Below are positions 55,969-63,739 of a stretch of 64,000 nt of DNA, piece after piece. A model generated the notes under the pieces. That model saw only the letters and a program-made list of their open reading frames with translations, made no database searches and had not been told where the DNA came from. The translations under genes and the position numbers were made by a program. Source of the stretch: an uncultured Niabella sp. (GTDB lineage: Bacteria > Bacteroidota > Bacteroidia > Chitinophagales > Chitinophagaceae); contig CAKSQK010000007.1 of the NCBI GenBank assembly GCA_934486785.1, forward strand, positions 53,745 to 117,744, read 5' to 3'. Every line of letters begins with the position of its first letter. Position 1 is the stretch's first letter.

Positions 55969-57117
55969 TTATACCGAAAGTGTGTCGCGCTGCTGCGCCC
56001 TGAACCAGCGGTTAGGGATTTCATCGCTGGCTGCCAGCAGGTAATCTTTATAGCTACAGGGAATAAAAGTTTTATCAGGCATTTGCATCCACCAACGGCT
56101 GGTTTTTTTACTTTGCAGGAATACGGTTTCCACTTCTGAAAAAATCATTTGAAACTCATTGAACGAATCTTTATCGCCCAGGTCTGCCTCATTTCTTTTC
56201 CTGTAATGCCCGTCAATAACATACCAAAGCATGTGGCTGATCTGCTTCGCCGTCATTTCGTTTACATCGGCGCGGGGGTCATAGCCATAAATGCCAATCG
56301 TATCCATATGCGCGCTCATGCCGGCATATTGCATTAGTATACAGGCTTCTTCGCCTGTAAAACCATTAGGCGTAAGCCCATTGGCCGGTGCATAAGCATT
56401 GGCAATGGCATTGATATCAAATGAAAAAAGGCTGCTGCTGCGAATGCCAGGCTCCATTTCTTCAATGCTTTCTTTTACATGGCCCACGCGGTAGAAATCA
56501 AACTTTAGCTTATCCAGCGTCTGCAGCATGCCCGGGTGCACAAAATAGCTTTGAAAGCCCACGTGGTTGTAATGTTTGAGATAATTTGGATCGCCGGTAA
56601 ACATCTGCATCAAAAAATGATCGGCAGCGAATGGTGACTCCATGTCTAAGTCAATACGTGCATCTACAACAGTTGCTTCAATCAATTTTTGCCGGCTGCG
56701 GCAGGCTTCGTATTGGGCCAGTGTTACATCATGCGAGCCGCCCAGCACGATCACTGTTTTGCCAAGATCAGTGAGTTCGGCGATCACTGTTTTTAATGCT
56801 GCAATGGTATCGTTCAAAGTAGCGCCCTGCTTAACATTGCCAAGGTCTGCCAGCCTCAATCCTTCATGCCAGAAATAAAGCTGGTAAAACTGTTTACGGA
56901 TCATATCAGGCGCGCTGCTTTCGGGGCCCAGTATACCGCTGCCGCGCTGTTCGCCACAGCCTATCAAAATAATTTCTGCCGCATCAACATCTGGTAAAGC
57001 CTCGTCGTGTATGGAAATTTTTCCGCCGTACTGGTCGGGGTTATAAGTTTCATCGCCTGCGATTTCCCTGATATTCACGGGGTTCAGAAAAGATTCAATA
57101 TTCAAATGATCTGACAT
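55969..57117 (-). CDS. Arginase/formimidoylglutamase-family protein with altered metal site
   Basis: 382 residues of the ureohydrolase fold, annotated in relatives as formimidoylglutamase. Motifs correspond in order to the manganese-binding ones but are changed: GGSHD (127-130; canonical GGDHS), DARID (152-156; canonical DAHxD, His to Arg154) and SFDINAI (232-238; canonical SxDxDxxD, Asp to Asn236). Two of the usual metal ligands are therefore replaced, so hydrolase activity with a two-manganese centre is doubtful. No other histidine-utilisation gene is adjacent. Confidence 0.87.
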   Translation of the reverse strand: MSDHLNIESFLNPVNIREIAGDETYNPDQYGGKISIHDEALPDVDAAEIILIGCGEQRGSGILGPESSAPDMIRKQFYQLYFWHEGLRLADLGNVKQGATLNDTIAALKTVIAELTDLGKTVIVLGGSHDVTLAQYEACRSRQKLIEATVVDARIDLDMESPFAADHFLMQMFTGDPNYLKHYNHVGFQSYFVHPGMLQTLDKLKFDFYRVGHVKESIEEMEPGIRSSSLFSFDINAIANAYAPANGLTPNGFTGEEACILMQYAGMSAHMDTIGIYGYDPRADVNEMTAKQISHMLWYVIDGHYRKRNEADLGDKDSFNEFQMIFSEVETVFLQSKKTSRWWMQMPDKTFIPCSYKDYLLAASDEIPNRWFRAQQRDTLSV

Positions 57118-57184
57118 AAATGCAAAATAAAGGAAACTTTAAAAGTTTGGGGTTTAAAGTTTACTTTTAAGCATATTTATTATT

Positions 57185-57619
57185 ATGAGAATGCTTACTG
57201 CTGTTTTGCTGACTTGCACATTATACGCCTGCATCGGCCATTCGCAAAAAAAGGACAATATTGATGTGTACATCAATGCGCAGGATACCGGCTGGTATTT
57301 TATTGAGCTGGTGAAAGATTCTGCCGCGCCGCGTGGCGATGTTGAGATCAGGTACGATACCATTGGCGGCTTGCCGCAGGTGCCGCTAAGCGGCATTGAA
57401 AATTACCATTTCAGGATCTTTGGGCAAGAGGGCGAAAAACTATCGTCGCAGGTAAAAATGCCGGCCTTTGTGTACCATACTTCAGGCAAACATTTTTTTA
57501 GGTTTTTTAAGCCTTCGGCAGAAGATTTTAGCAACCAGCTTAACTGGGATCCCAAGGGCGCCAACATGGAACGGCTGCGTGAAAAATCAATTATAGAACT
57601 GGACAGGCTGTTGCAGTAA
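57185..57619 (+). CDS. Hypothetical exported protein
   Basis: 144 residues with an N-terminal hydrophobic signal containing TLYAC (possible lipoprotein) followed by a beta-rich body with WYFIELVKDSAAP. No family recognised. Divergent from the ureohydrolase-like gene with 67 nt between them. Confidence 0.65.
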   Translation: MRMLTAVLLTCTLYACIGHSQKKDNIDVYINAQDTGWYFIELVKDSAAPRGDVEIRYDTIGGLPQVPLSGIENYHFRIFGQEGEKLSSQVKMPAFVYHTSGKHFFRFFKPSAEDFSNQLNWDPKGANMERLREKSIIELDRLLQ

Positions 57620-57635
57620 ATTGCACTTGCCGGCA

Positions 57636-57740
57636 ATCTGCGTTTTGTTCCCGCTGATGCCGCTGATTTTGCGCGATGATTTTCGCTGATGTTTTTCTGC
57701 GCCATCTGCGCTGTATTTGATCTGCGTCATTAGTGTGAAA
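57636..57740. repeat. Degenerate short-unit intergenic repeat (CGCTGAT / ATCTGCG)
   Basis: The gap before the M16 gene is built from near-repeats: CGCTGAT at 57652, 57661 and 57684, and ATCTGCG at 57636, 57704 and 57720, with T-rich spacers. Similar stretches are a known, unexplained feature of Bacteroidetes intergenic DNA. Confidence 0.6.
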
Positions 57741-57761
57741 ATTTTTGTGCTATCGCTTTCT

Positions 57762-57770
57762 TATATTCGC
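57762..57770 (+). promoter_or_regulatory. -7-like promoter element of the first M16 gene
   Basis: TATATTCGC, one base from TAnnTTTG, ends 3 nt before the preferred ATG at 57774; supports this start and a leaderless transcript. Confidence 0.4.
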
Positions 57771-57773
57771 CAA

Positions 57774-59012
57774 ATGATCCATTTTGAAAAATTTGTTTTA
57801 GATAACGGCCTGCGGGTGATCGTGCATAAAGACACATCTACCCCCATGGCGGTGATGAATATTTTATATGATGTGGGCGCGCGCGATGAACACCCCGCCC
57901 AAACCGGCTTTGCACATTTATTTGAACACCTGATGTTTGGCGGCTCGTTAAACATTCCCGTATATGATGAGCCTTTGCAAATGGCAGGAGGAGAGAATAA
58001 CGCTTATACAACCAACGACCTGACCAATTATTACATACACATTCCCAAAGAAAATTTAGAAACCGCTTTCTGGCTGGAAAGCGACCGGATGCTTTCGCTG
58101 GCCTTTGATGAAAAAAGCCTTGAAGTGCAGCGCAAGGTGGTGTGCGAAGAATTTAAAGAGCATTATATTGACAAACCTTACGGCGATGTATGGTTCAAGC
58201 TGCGTGAGCTTGTGTACCAGCAGCACCCCTACCGCTGGATGACGATCGGCAAGGAATTGTCGCATATTGAAAATGCACAACTGCAGGATGTAAAAAATTT
58301 CTTTTTTAAATATTACCGCCCCAACAACGCGATCATGGTGGTGGCAGGCAACGTGGAAACAGAAGAAGTGAAAAGGCTGGCCGAAAAGTGGTTTGGCAAT
58401 ATTCCTCCGGGTGAAACGATCAACCGCCATTTGCCGCAGGAAGCAGCGCAAACAGCGCCGCGCAAATTAAGCGTAACCGCTGATGTGCCCCTGGATGCAT
58501 TTTATAAATGCTGGCATATTGGCGGCCGGCACAGTACGGATTACCATGCCTGCGACCTGATCACCGATATTTTAGGCGGCGGAGAATCATCGCGGCTGCA
58601 CCAGAAACTGGTAAAGGAGTTACAGCTTTTTGTAAGCATCACCTGCTATCATTTGGGCACTATTGATCCCGGCATTATTTGTATTGACGGCAAGCTGGTA
58701 AAAGGAGTAAAAATAGAGGATGCCGAACGAGAAGTTGAAAAAATACTTACTTACCTGAAAGAAGAACCTATCCTAAACATTGAACTTGAAAAAGTAAAGA
58801 ACAAAACAGAAAGCATGCTGGCTTTTGAAGACATGAGCGTGCTGAACCGCGCCAACAGCTTGGCCTATTACGAGCTGCTGGGTGATGCGCATATGATGAA
58901 TACCGAGCTGGGCAAATACGAAGCTGTAACAGTGGCGGATATTAAAGAAACGGCGCGCCGTGTTTTCAGGGAAGAGAACAGCAGCACGTTGTATTATTAC
59001 GCAAAAGGCTGA
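57774..59012 (+). CDS. M16 family zinc peptidase (catalytic type)
   Basis: 412 residues from ATG 57774 (MIHFEKFVLDNGLRVIVHKD); the in-frame ATG at 57717 adds a stretch overlapping the promoter. The inverted zinc motif HxxEH is present at 48-52 (HLFEH), and Glu127 in VCEEFKEH is at the distance of the third ligand. It lacks the R/Y substrate-site motif of the C-terminal half. That motif occurs in the second M16 gene at 60824, so the two products may form one active heterodimer. Its 3' end overlaps the convergent response-regulator gene by 16 bp. Confidence 0.93.
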   Translation: MIHFEKFVLDNGLRVIVHKDTSTPMAVMNILYDVGARDEHPAQTGFAHLFEHLMFGGSLNIPVYDEPLQMAGGENNAYTTNDLTNYYIHIPKENLETAFWLESDRMLSLAFDEKSLEVQRKVVCEEFKEHYIDKPYGDVWFKLRELVYQQHPYRWMTIGKELSHIENAQLQDVKNFFFKYYRPNNAIMVVAGNVETEEVKRLAEKWFGNIPPGETINRHLPQEAAQTAPRKLSVTADVPLDAFYKCWHIGGRHSTDYHACDLITDILGGGESSRLHQKLVKELQLFVSITCYHLGTIDPGIICIDGKLVKGVKIEDAEREVEKILTYLKEEPILNIELEKVKNKTESMLAFEDMSVLNRANSLAYYELLGDAHMMNTELGKYEAVTVADIKETARRVFREENSSTLYYYAKG

Positions 59013-59665
59013 TAGCTTTGGCCAATGGGCAATTCCACATCGCCAATATAAACAGCGTGTTTATTGTATTTTGAAATTTTGTTCCTGGCTATTATAAAGC
59101 TCCGGTGTATTCTTACAAAATTTTCTGCAGGTAAAAGGTCAAGCATTTCATTAATGGTAAGCCTGGTAACCACCCTTCCTGTTACAAGTAAAACATTCAG
59201 GTAATTGCCCGCCGATTCGATATATAATATTTCGTCAATCATCACCTTTATCTGGCCATAACCATCTTTCAGGAATATAAAATCTTCTTTTTTAACTTCA
59301 TTCTTTAACAGGTGTAACTCATGTGCTTTTGTGCAGGCCTTTAAAAAGCGTTGCAATGAAAACGGCTTCAGCAAATAATCCAGCGCGTCCAGCTCAAACC
59401 CTTCCACGGCATGCTCGCTGTAAGCAGTGGTAAAAATGATCATGGGCTGGTTTTGCAACGACCGTGACACCTCAATACCGCTGATGTCGGGCATTTTAAT
59501 ATCAAGAAACAATACATCTGTTTTGTGCTTTTGCAAATACGCTATCCCCTCAAAAGCATTGGTAAAGCAGGCTTTCAGCTCCAGGAAAGACACTTTTGAA
59601 GCAAGGCTTTTGATCACCTCCAGCGCAATGGGCTCATCATCTATTGCAATAGCTGTCATTGCCAA
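58997..59665 (-). CDS. LytTR-family response regulator
   Basis: 222 residues (or 220 from the second ATG, MTAIAIDDEP). Receiver domain with the phospho-acceptor Asp in FLDIKMPDISG (~55) and the conserved Lys in DYLLKPF; C-terminal LytTR DNA-binding domain with ILYIESAGNYLNVLLVTG and FVRIHRSFIIARNKI. Encoded 10 nt behind its histidine kinase. It lies between two M16 peptidase genes, which it may regulate; this is inference. Confidence 0.95.
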   Translation of the reverse strand: MAMTAIAIDDEPIALEVIKSLASKVSFLELKACFTNAFEGIAYLQKHKTDVLFLDIKMPDISGIEVSRSLQNQPMIIFTTAYSEHAVEGFELDALDYLLKPFSLQRFLKACTKAHELHLLKNEVKKEDFIFLKDGYGQIKVMIDEILYIESAGNYLNVLLVTGRVVTRLTINEMLDLLPAENFVRIHRSFIIARNKISKYNKHAVYIGDVELPIGQSYQPFA

Positions 59666-59675
59666 TGATTGTTTT

Positions 59676-60683
59676 TTACAAAGTAAGCGTTAAATGAACA
59701 AAATATTCCTTCGGGTTTTCCTGTATCACCAGGTCATGCCTGTTGGGGTACAATACGGCAAGGCGCTGCTTTACGTTTTCAAGCCCTATGCCTCCTTTGT
59801 GCTGTTCAGTATCTTTGTTTTTTTTGTTATGAACGCTATTGCTTACGCTAAACAATAACCGGTTTTCCAAAACCTGGAGGCTGATGCGTATAAAAGAAAG
59901 CTCATTAAAACTGATGCCGTGCTTAAAAGCATTTTCTACAAAAGGTATTAACAGCATGGGCGCTATCTGCAAGCTGTCCCCTGGCTCATCCACATGAGTT
60001 TCAATGGTAATTTGAGGAGAATGGGCGATGCGGAGCTTTTGCAGATCAATATAGTTATTCAGATAATTTACTTCCCGCGTAAGGGATATCTTATCCAGGT
60101 TGTTTTCATAAAGCATAAAGCGCATCATATCGCCCAGCTTTTGAATGCCCTCGCTGGTGCGCATGGCATTTTCCTGCAAAGCCGTGCCATACAAGCTGTT
60201 GAGCGTATTGAATAAAAAATGCGGGTTGATCTGAGAGCGCAGCAATGTAAGGTTGGCCTGCGATGAGCCCAATTGCGACAACAGGAAAACCTTATCGTAA
60301 TGATTTTTATAAATATACCAAGACAGTGGCGCCGCAATAAAGAATGAATATACGATGAGCATCATAAAAGCTTCTTCCAACTCGCCCATGCCAGGCCACA
60401 AAAGCTCTGATACAAGAGCCGCAATGAACGACAGTATAATAATGCAGGGAAACAGGTTAATAAGGTATTTTTTAGACCAAAACTTACGCTTCGGCAAAAA
60501 AGGTATCAGGTAATAGAAATGCAGCAGCACGATCAGCACGGTATAAGGCAGCACCACCGTCCAAAGCAACAGCAAAAACTCATCAAAACTGTTAGCGATC
60601 ATCAATAATAAAATTATCACCCAGCCAATGATGGCAACCGACCAGCCCCTGCTTTGCGTGTTAAAATGAATACCATTGTTCAT
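59676..60683 (-). CDS. LytS/YehU-type sensor histidine kinase
   Basis: 335 residues. Four membrane segments in residues 13-130; then the phospho-acceptor histidine in SQINPHFLFNTLNSLYG; ATP-binding N-box PFVENAFKHGI and G-box GGIGLENVKQRL. Partner of the following LytTR regulator. The divergent gap to the second M16 gene (140 nt) holds promoters for both sides. Confidence 0.95.
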   Translation of the reverse strand: MNNGIHFNTQSRGWSVAIIGWVIILLLMIANSFDEFLLLLWTVVLPYTVLIVLLHFYYLIPFLPKRKFWSKKYLINLFPCIIILSFIAALVSELLWPGMGELEEAFMMLIVYSFFIAAPLSWYIYKNHYDKVFLLSQLGSSQANLTLLRSQINPHFLFNTLNSLYGTALQENAMRTSEGIQKLGDMMRFMLYENNLDKISLTREVNYLNNYIDLQKLRIAHSPQITIETHVDEPGDSLQIAPMLLIPFVENAFKHGISFNELSFIRISLQVLENRLLFSVSNSVHNKKNKDTEQHKGGIGLENVKQRLAVLYPNRHDLVIQENPKEYFVHLTLTL

Positions 60684-60798
60684 ACAGTAAAATTTGTTTG
60701 CAATATTATTTCAGCAAACTGTTTGTATTAAATAAATGTGATGAATTTGTGCTTTTTTGTGACGAAGCCATTAAATAGGTTGATGCATTCAATTTAGA

Positions 60799-60807
60799 TA
60801 TATTTGC
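60799..60807 (+). promoter_or_regulatory. -7 promoter element of the second M16 gene
   Basis: TATATTTGC is a full match to TAnnTTTG, with TTG at 60780-60782 (16-nt gap); the ATG is 16 nt downstream. Confidence 0.55.
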
Positions 60808-60823
60808 CCGATAAACTTATTTC

Positions 60824-62098
60824 ATGCTTAACAGAACCATACCGCCACCGATCGTTGACGCGGTGAATTTTAACCTGCAACTACAACCCTATGAAAAATA
60901 TGTTTTAAAAAATGGCGTGGAGGTTTATGCCGTCAATGCAGGCACTGAAGACGTAATGCTGATAGAATGGGTGTTTGATGCCGGCAACTGGTATGAGGAT
61001 AAAAACCTGCAGGCAGCAGTGGCCAACAACCTGCTAAAAAACGGAACCAGTAAAAAATCCGCTTACGATATTAATGAGCATTTTGAATATTATGGCTCTT
61101 ACCTCAACCGTAACTGCTATTCAGAAACGGCGCTGCTTTCGTTACACTGCCTTTCCAAACATATAAAAGAACTGCTCCCGGTTGTGCGCGAAATTATTAC
61201 AGATGCCACCATGCCGCAGCACGAAGTTGAAATTGCAGTGCACAACATGAAACAGAAGCTGGATGTAAACCTGAAGAAAAGCAACTTCATTGCAGGCCGC
61301 CTGATTGATACCTATCTTTTTGGCGAAGACCATCCTTATGGCCGCTACAGCCGGCACGAAGATTTTGATGCGCTTACCCGCGCAGACCTTATCAATTTTT
61401 ACACCAAATATTACCGCCGGGGTTCTTTTAAAATTTTTATTGCAGGAAAACTCCAGGCAAACATTCACCTGTTGCTGGAGGCATATTTTGGCGATCTTGA
61501 CAATCAAAAAATCGAACCTCAAAATCATGTCATTCACCCTGCGGCACAAAAAAAGCACCGGGTAATTAATGATGCCAATGGCTCGCAGGGAAGCATAAGG
61601 CTGGCACGGCCATTTGGCAACCGCCACCATCCTGATTTTTTAAAAGCGCAGGTGCTGAATATTTTATTCGGCGGCTTTTTTGGCAGCCGGCTGATGGCCA
61701 ATATCCGCGAAGAAAAAGGTTATACCTACGGCATTCACAGCTACCTGATGAGTAATTTTAACAACAACGGGTGGATGATCACAACCGAAGCCGGGCGCAA
61801 TGTGAGTGAAGCCACTATTGAAGAAGTGTACAACGAAATGCAACTTTTACGCGATGAACCTGTGGATGAGGAAGAACTATCGCTGGTAAAAAACTTTATG
61901 ATGGGCTCCATACTGGCAGACCTGGACGGGCCGTTTCATATTTTAAAAAGATGGAAAAGCATTATCCTCAACGGCCTTGCTGATGATTATTTTGACACCA
62001 CCATCCAAACGATAAAAAATATTTCGGCAGTTGAGCTACAGCAACTGGCAGAAAAATACTTGATCCCCGAAGATTTTTATGAACTGGTTGTTGTATAA
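60824..62098 (+). CDS. M16 family peptidase-like protein without the zinc motif
   Basis: 424 residues. The HxxEH motif is absent: the aligned segment reads AVANNLLKNGT (about 65-75), so no zinc can be bound there. It keeps the substrate-binding R/Y motif in the C-terminal half, REEKGYTYG (Arg295, Tyr302). Non-catalytic M16 proteins pair with a catalytic partner in mitochondrial processing peptidase and in bacterial heterodimers. The catalytic gene lies 1.8 kb upstream beyond the two-component genes. Followed by a terminator. Confidence 0.92.
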   Translation: MLNRTIPPPIVDAVNFNLQLQPYEKYVLKNGVEVYAVNAGTEDVMLIEWVFDAGNWYEDKNLQAAVANNLLKNGTSKKSAYDINEHFEYYGSYLNRNCYSETALLSLHCLSKHIKELLPVVREIITDATMPQHEVEIAVHNMKQKLDVNLKKSNFIAGRLIDTYLFGEDHPYGRYSRHEDFDALTRADLINFYTKYYRRGSFKIFIAGKLQANIHLLLEAYFGDLDNQKIEPQNHVIHPAAQKKHRVINDANGSQGSIRLARPFGNRHHPDFLKAQVLNILFGGFFGSRLMANIREEKGYTYGIHSYLMSNFNNNGWMITTEAGRNVSEATIEEVYNEMQLLRDEPVDEEELSLVKNFMMGSILADLDGPFHILKRWKSIILNGLADDYFDTTIQTIKNISAVELQQLAEKYLIPEDFYELVVV

Positions 62099-62106
62099 AA
62101 CTGAGG

Positions 62107-62136
62107 ACATTTAAAAAGGTTATTAAATGTTTTTTT
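62107..62136 (+). terminator. Terminator after the second M16 gene
   Basis: 8-bp stem ACATTTAA/TTAAATGT with an 8-nt loop, followed by six T. Confidence 0.75.
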
Positions 62137-62433
62137 GTGCTGCGGGTATTGCCCTTCAGGAGACTTTCCAGGGAAAAGGAGTGGCTTTTTATAAGATTGC
62201 GGAATACGCCGATGGGCTATAATTACAAATAATACAAGTATCGTATACTTAATAATTTCATACACGTATTATGTATAATTTGGTTAATATTAACAGTAAA
62301 TAGGTGAAACATCAATTATACAAAACGCGAATGTGAAATGTTTCCTATAAACTATTGACTATGAGCAGTAATCTACTTATTTACCGGAGGAAAATATTGT
62401 TTTTATAAATTTCAAACATTCGTATATTTGAGA
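62137..62433. other. AT-rich gap before the mercury module
   Basis: No reading frame with a recognisable product. It contains AAGTAT/ATACTT inverted repeat arms (62236-62250) and several short AT-rich near-palindromes (ATACACGTATTATGTAT region, 62261-62277). The base composition shifts here from the GC-richer core genes to the A-rich module, so this gap probably contains the left junction of an insertion. Confidence 0.4.
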
Positions 62434-62495
62434 GTTAGTGGCAAGGCTATGACGACACAACCGACAGACAAAATCGGGTTCTTTTTAATATTTTG

Positions 62496-62517
62496 TATTT
62501 AAGTAGTTGCTTAAATA
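62496..62517 (+). promoter_or_regulatory. Inverted repeat operator candidate for the ArsR regulator
   Basis: Perfect 8-bp arms TATTTAAG and CTTAAATA with a 6-nt spacer. The repeat covers the TTG -33 element (62507-62509) of the promoter. ArsR/SmtB repressors bind such AT-rich 12-2-12-like or similar palindromes in front of their own gene, so autoregulation by metal is expected. Confidence 0.65.
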
Positions 62518-62537
62518 AACAAATTGACTAACTTTGC
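62507..62537 (+). promoter_or_regulatory. Promoter of the mercury module
   Basis: TTG at 62507-62509, 19 nt, then TAACTTTGC at 62529-62537: the same spacing and core as the guaB promoter. The regulator ATG is 3 nt downstream, giving an essentially leaderless transcript. Confidence 0.65.
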
Positions 62538-62540
62538 AAT

Positions 62541-62915
62541 ATGGACAACATTTCTTGCATAAGACAACAAGCAGACATTAAGCAAATAAACCGTTGCAAA
62601 GACCGAGTTTCAGAACTGAACGGTTCATTTGACTATTTATCGAACGGACTTGAATTGGCAGGTAACAACGTAAGACTGAAAATCCTGTTCCTGCTTTACG
62701 AAGAAAAACAACTTTGCGTTTGCGACCTGAGCGACATTCTCGGAATGACCATTTCGGCAATTTCACAACATCTGCGAAAACTCAAAGACCGAAAACTCAT
62801 TGAAACAGAAAGGCAAGCACAAACTATTTTCTACTCATTGACAAAAGAGTATGAAAAAATGCTGAAACCGTTTTTCAAAATACTTGACGAAAACAAAATT
62901 TTGGAAACAATATGA
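62541..62915 (+). CDS. ArsR/SmtB family metal-responsive repressor
   Basis: 124-residue winged-helix protein. The helix alpha3 metal site of ArsR type is present as LCVCDL (Cys-x-Cys), followed by the recognition helix TISAISQHLRKL. The N-terminus has two more cysteines (Cys6 in ISCIRQ and Cys19 in NRCKD) that could join a thiolate site for Hg(II) or another soft metal. Its stop overlaps the merTP start by 4 nt (ATGA), so the two are coupled. Regulation by the palindrome just upstream is likely. In proteobacterial mer operons the regulator is MerR instead. Confidence 0.92.
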   Translation: MDNISCIRQQADIKQINRCKDRVSELNGSFDYLSNGLELAGNNVRLKILFLLYEEKQLCVCDLSDILGMTISAISQHLRKLKDRKLIETERQAQTIFYSLTKEYEKMLKPFFKILDENKILETI

Positions 62916-63511
62916 AAACAGACAAAAAATTAATCGGTGCAGGACTTTTGACAGCAATTGCTGCATCACTTTGTTGTATCACACCTGTATTGGCTCTTGT
63001 TGCAGGGACGAGCGGACTTGCTTCAACCTTTTCTTGGCTTGAACCGTACCGACCGTATTTAATCGGTTTGACAATTTTGGTTCTTGGTTTTGCTTGGTAT
63101 CAAAAGTTAAAGCCCAAAAAGCAAATTGACTGCAATTGCGAAACGGAAGAAAAACCAAAATTCATTCAATCGAAAATGTTTTTAGGCATTGTAACAGCAT
63201 TTGCAATCGTAATGCTTGCCTTTCCTTATTATGCTCACATTTTTTTTCCAAAGACAGAAAAACAAATCATTGTGGTTGACAAATCAAATGTTCAGACAGT
63301 TGAGTTTTCCATTAGCGGAATGACCTGTGCAGGTTGTGAAGAACACGTAAATCACGAAGTGAATAAACTTTCGGGAATAATCAAATCAACCTCTTCATAC
63401 GAAAACGGAAATGCAATTGTAGAATTTGACAATTCAAAAACTAACATTGCAGAAATTGAGAAAGCAATAAACGGAACAGGATATACAGTAACAGACAAAA
63501 AGGAAAAATAA
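62912..63511 (+). CDS. merTP: Mercuric transport fusion protein MerTP
   Basis: 199 residues. The MerT-like part has three membrane segments (about 8-30, 46-64 and 89-110) with the paired cysteines SLCCITP in the first helix and DCNC in the following loop. The C-terminal ~65 residues form a MerP-like heavy-metal-associated domain with GMTCAGCEEHV. MerT/MerP take Hg(II) from the periplasm into the cytoplasm, normally to be reduced by MerA. No merA or merB is visible in the window, so the purpose of uptake is open. The next gene begins 1 nt after its stop codon. Confidence 0.93.
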   Translation: MKTDKKLIGAGLLTAIAASLCCITPVLALVAGTSGLASTFSWLEPYRPYLIGLTILVLGFAWYQKLKPKKQIDCNCETEEKPKFIQSKMFLGIVTAFAIVMLAFPYYAHIFFPKTEKQIIVVDKSNVQTVEFSISGMTCAGCEEHVNHEVNKLSGIIKSTSSYENGNAIVEFDNSKTNIAEIEKAINGTGYTVTDKKEK

Positions 63512-63512
63512 A

Positions 63513-63719
63513 ATGGAAATCATATTACAATCAACAATCACTTGCCCCAACTGCGGACACAAAAAGGAAGAAACAATGCCGACAGACGCTTGCCAATATT
63601 TTTACGAATGTGAAAATTGCAAGACCGTTTTAAAACCACAGCAAGGCGACTGTTGTGTTTATTGCAGTTATGGAAGTGTAAAATGTCCGCCAATTCAACA
63701 AGACAAGAAATGTTGCTGA
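63513..63719 (+). CDS. GDCCVxC domain-containing protein
   Basis: 68 residues with twelve-odd residues of cysteine motifs: a zinc-ribbon-like pair CPNC and CENC, then GDCCVYC (the family signature, some members of which have selenocysteine), and a C-terminal KKCC. Such small proteins often accompany mercury genes in Bacteroidetes; they may pass or sequester Hg(II) in the cytoplasm, which would be an alternative to reduction. The function is inferred from context only. It ends 20 nt before the long palindrome. Confidence 0.85.
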   Translation: MEIILQSTITCPNCGHKKEETMPTDACQYFYECENCKTVLKPQQGDCCVYCSYGSVKCPPIQQDKKCC

Positions 63720-63739
63720 CAAAAGACAAAGAAGCCCAG

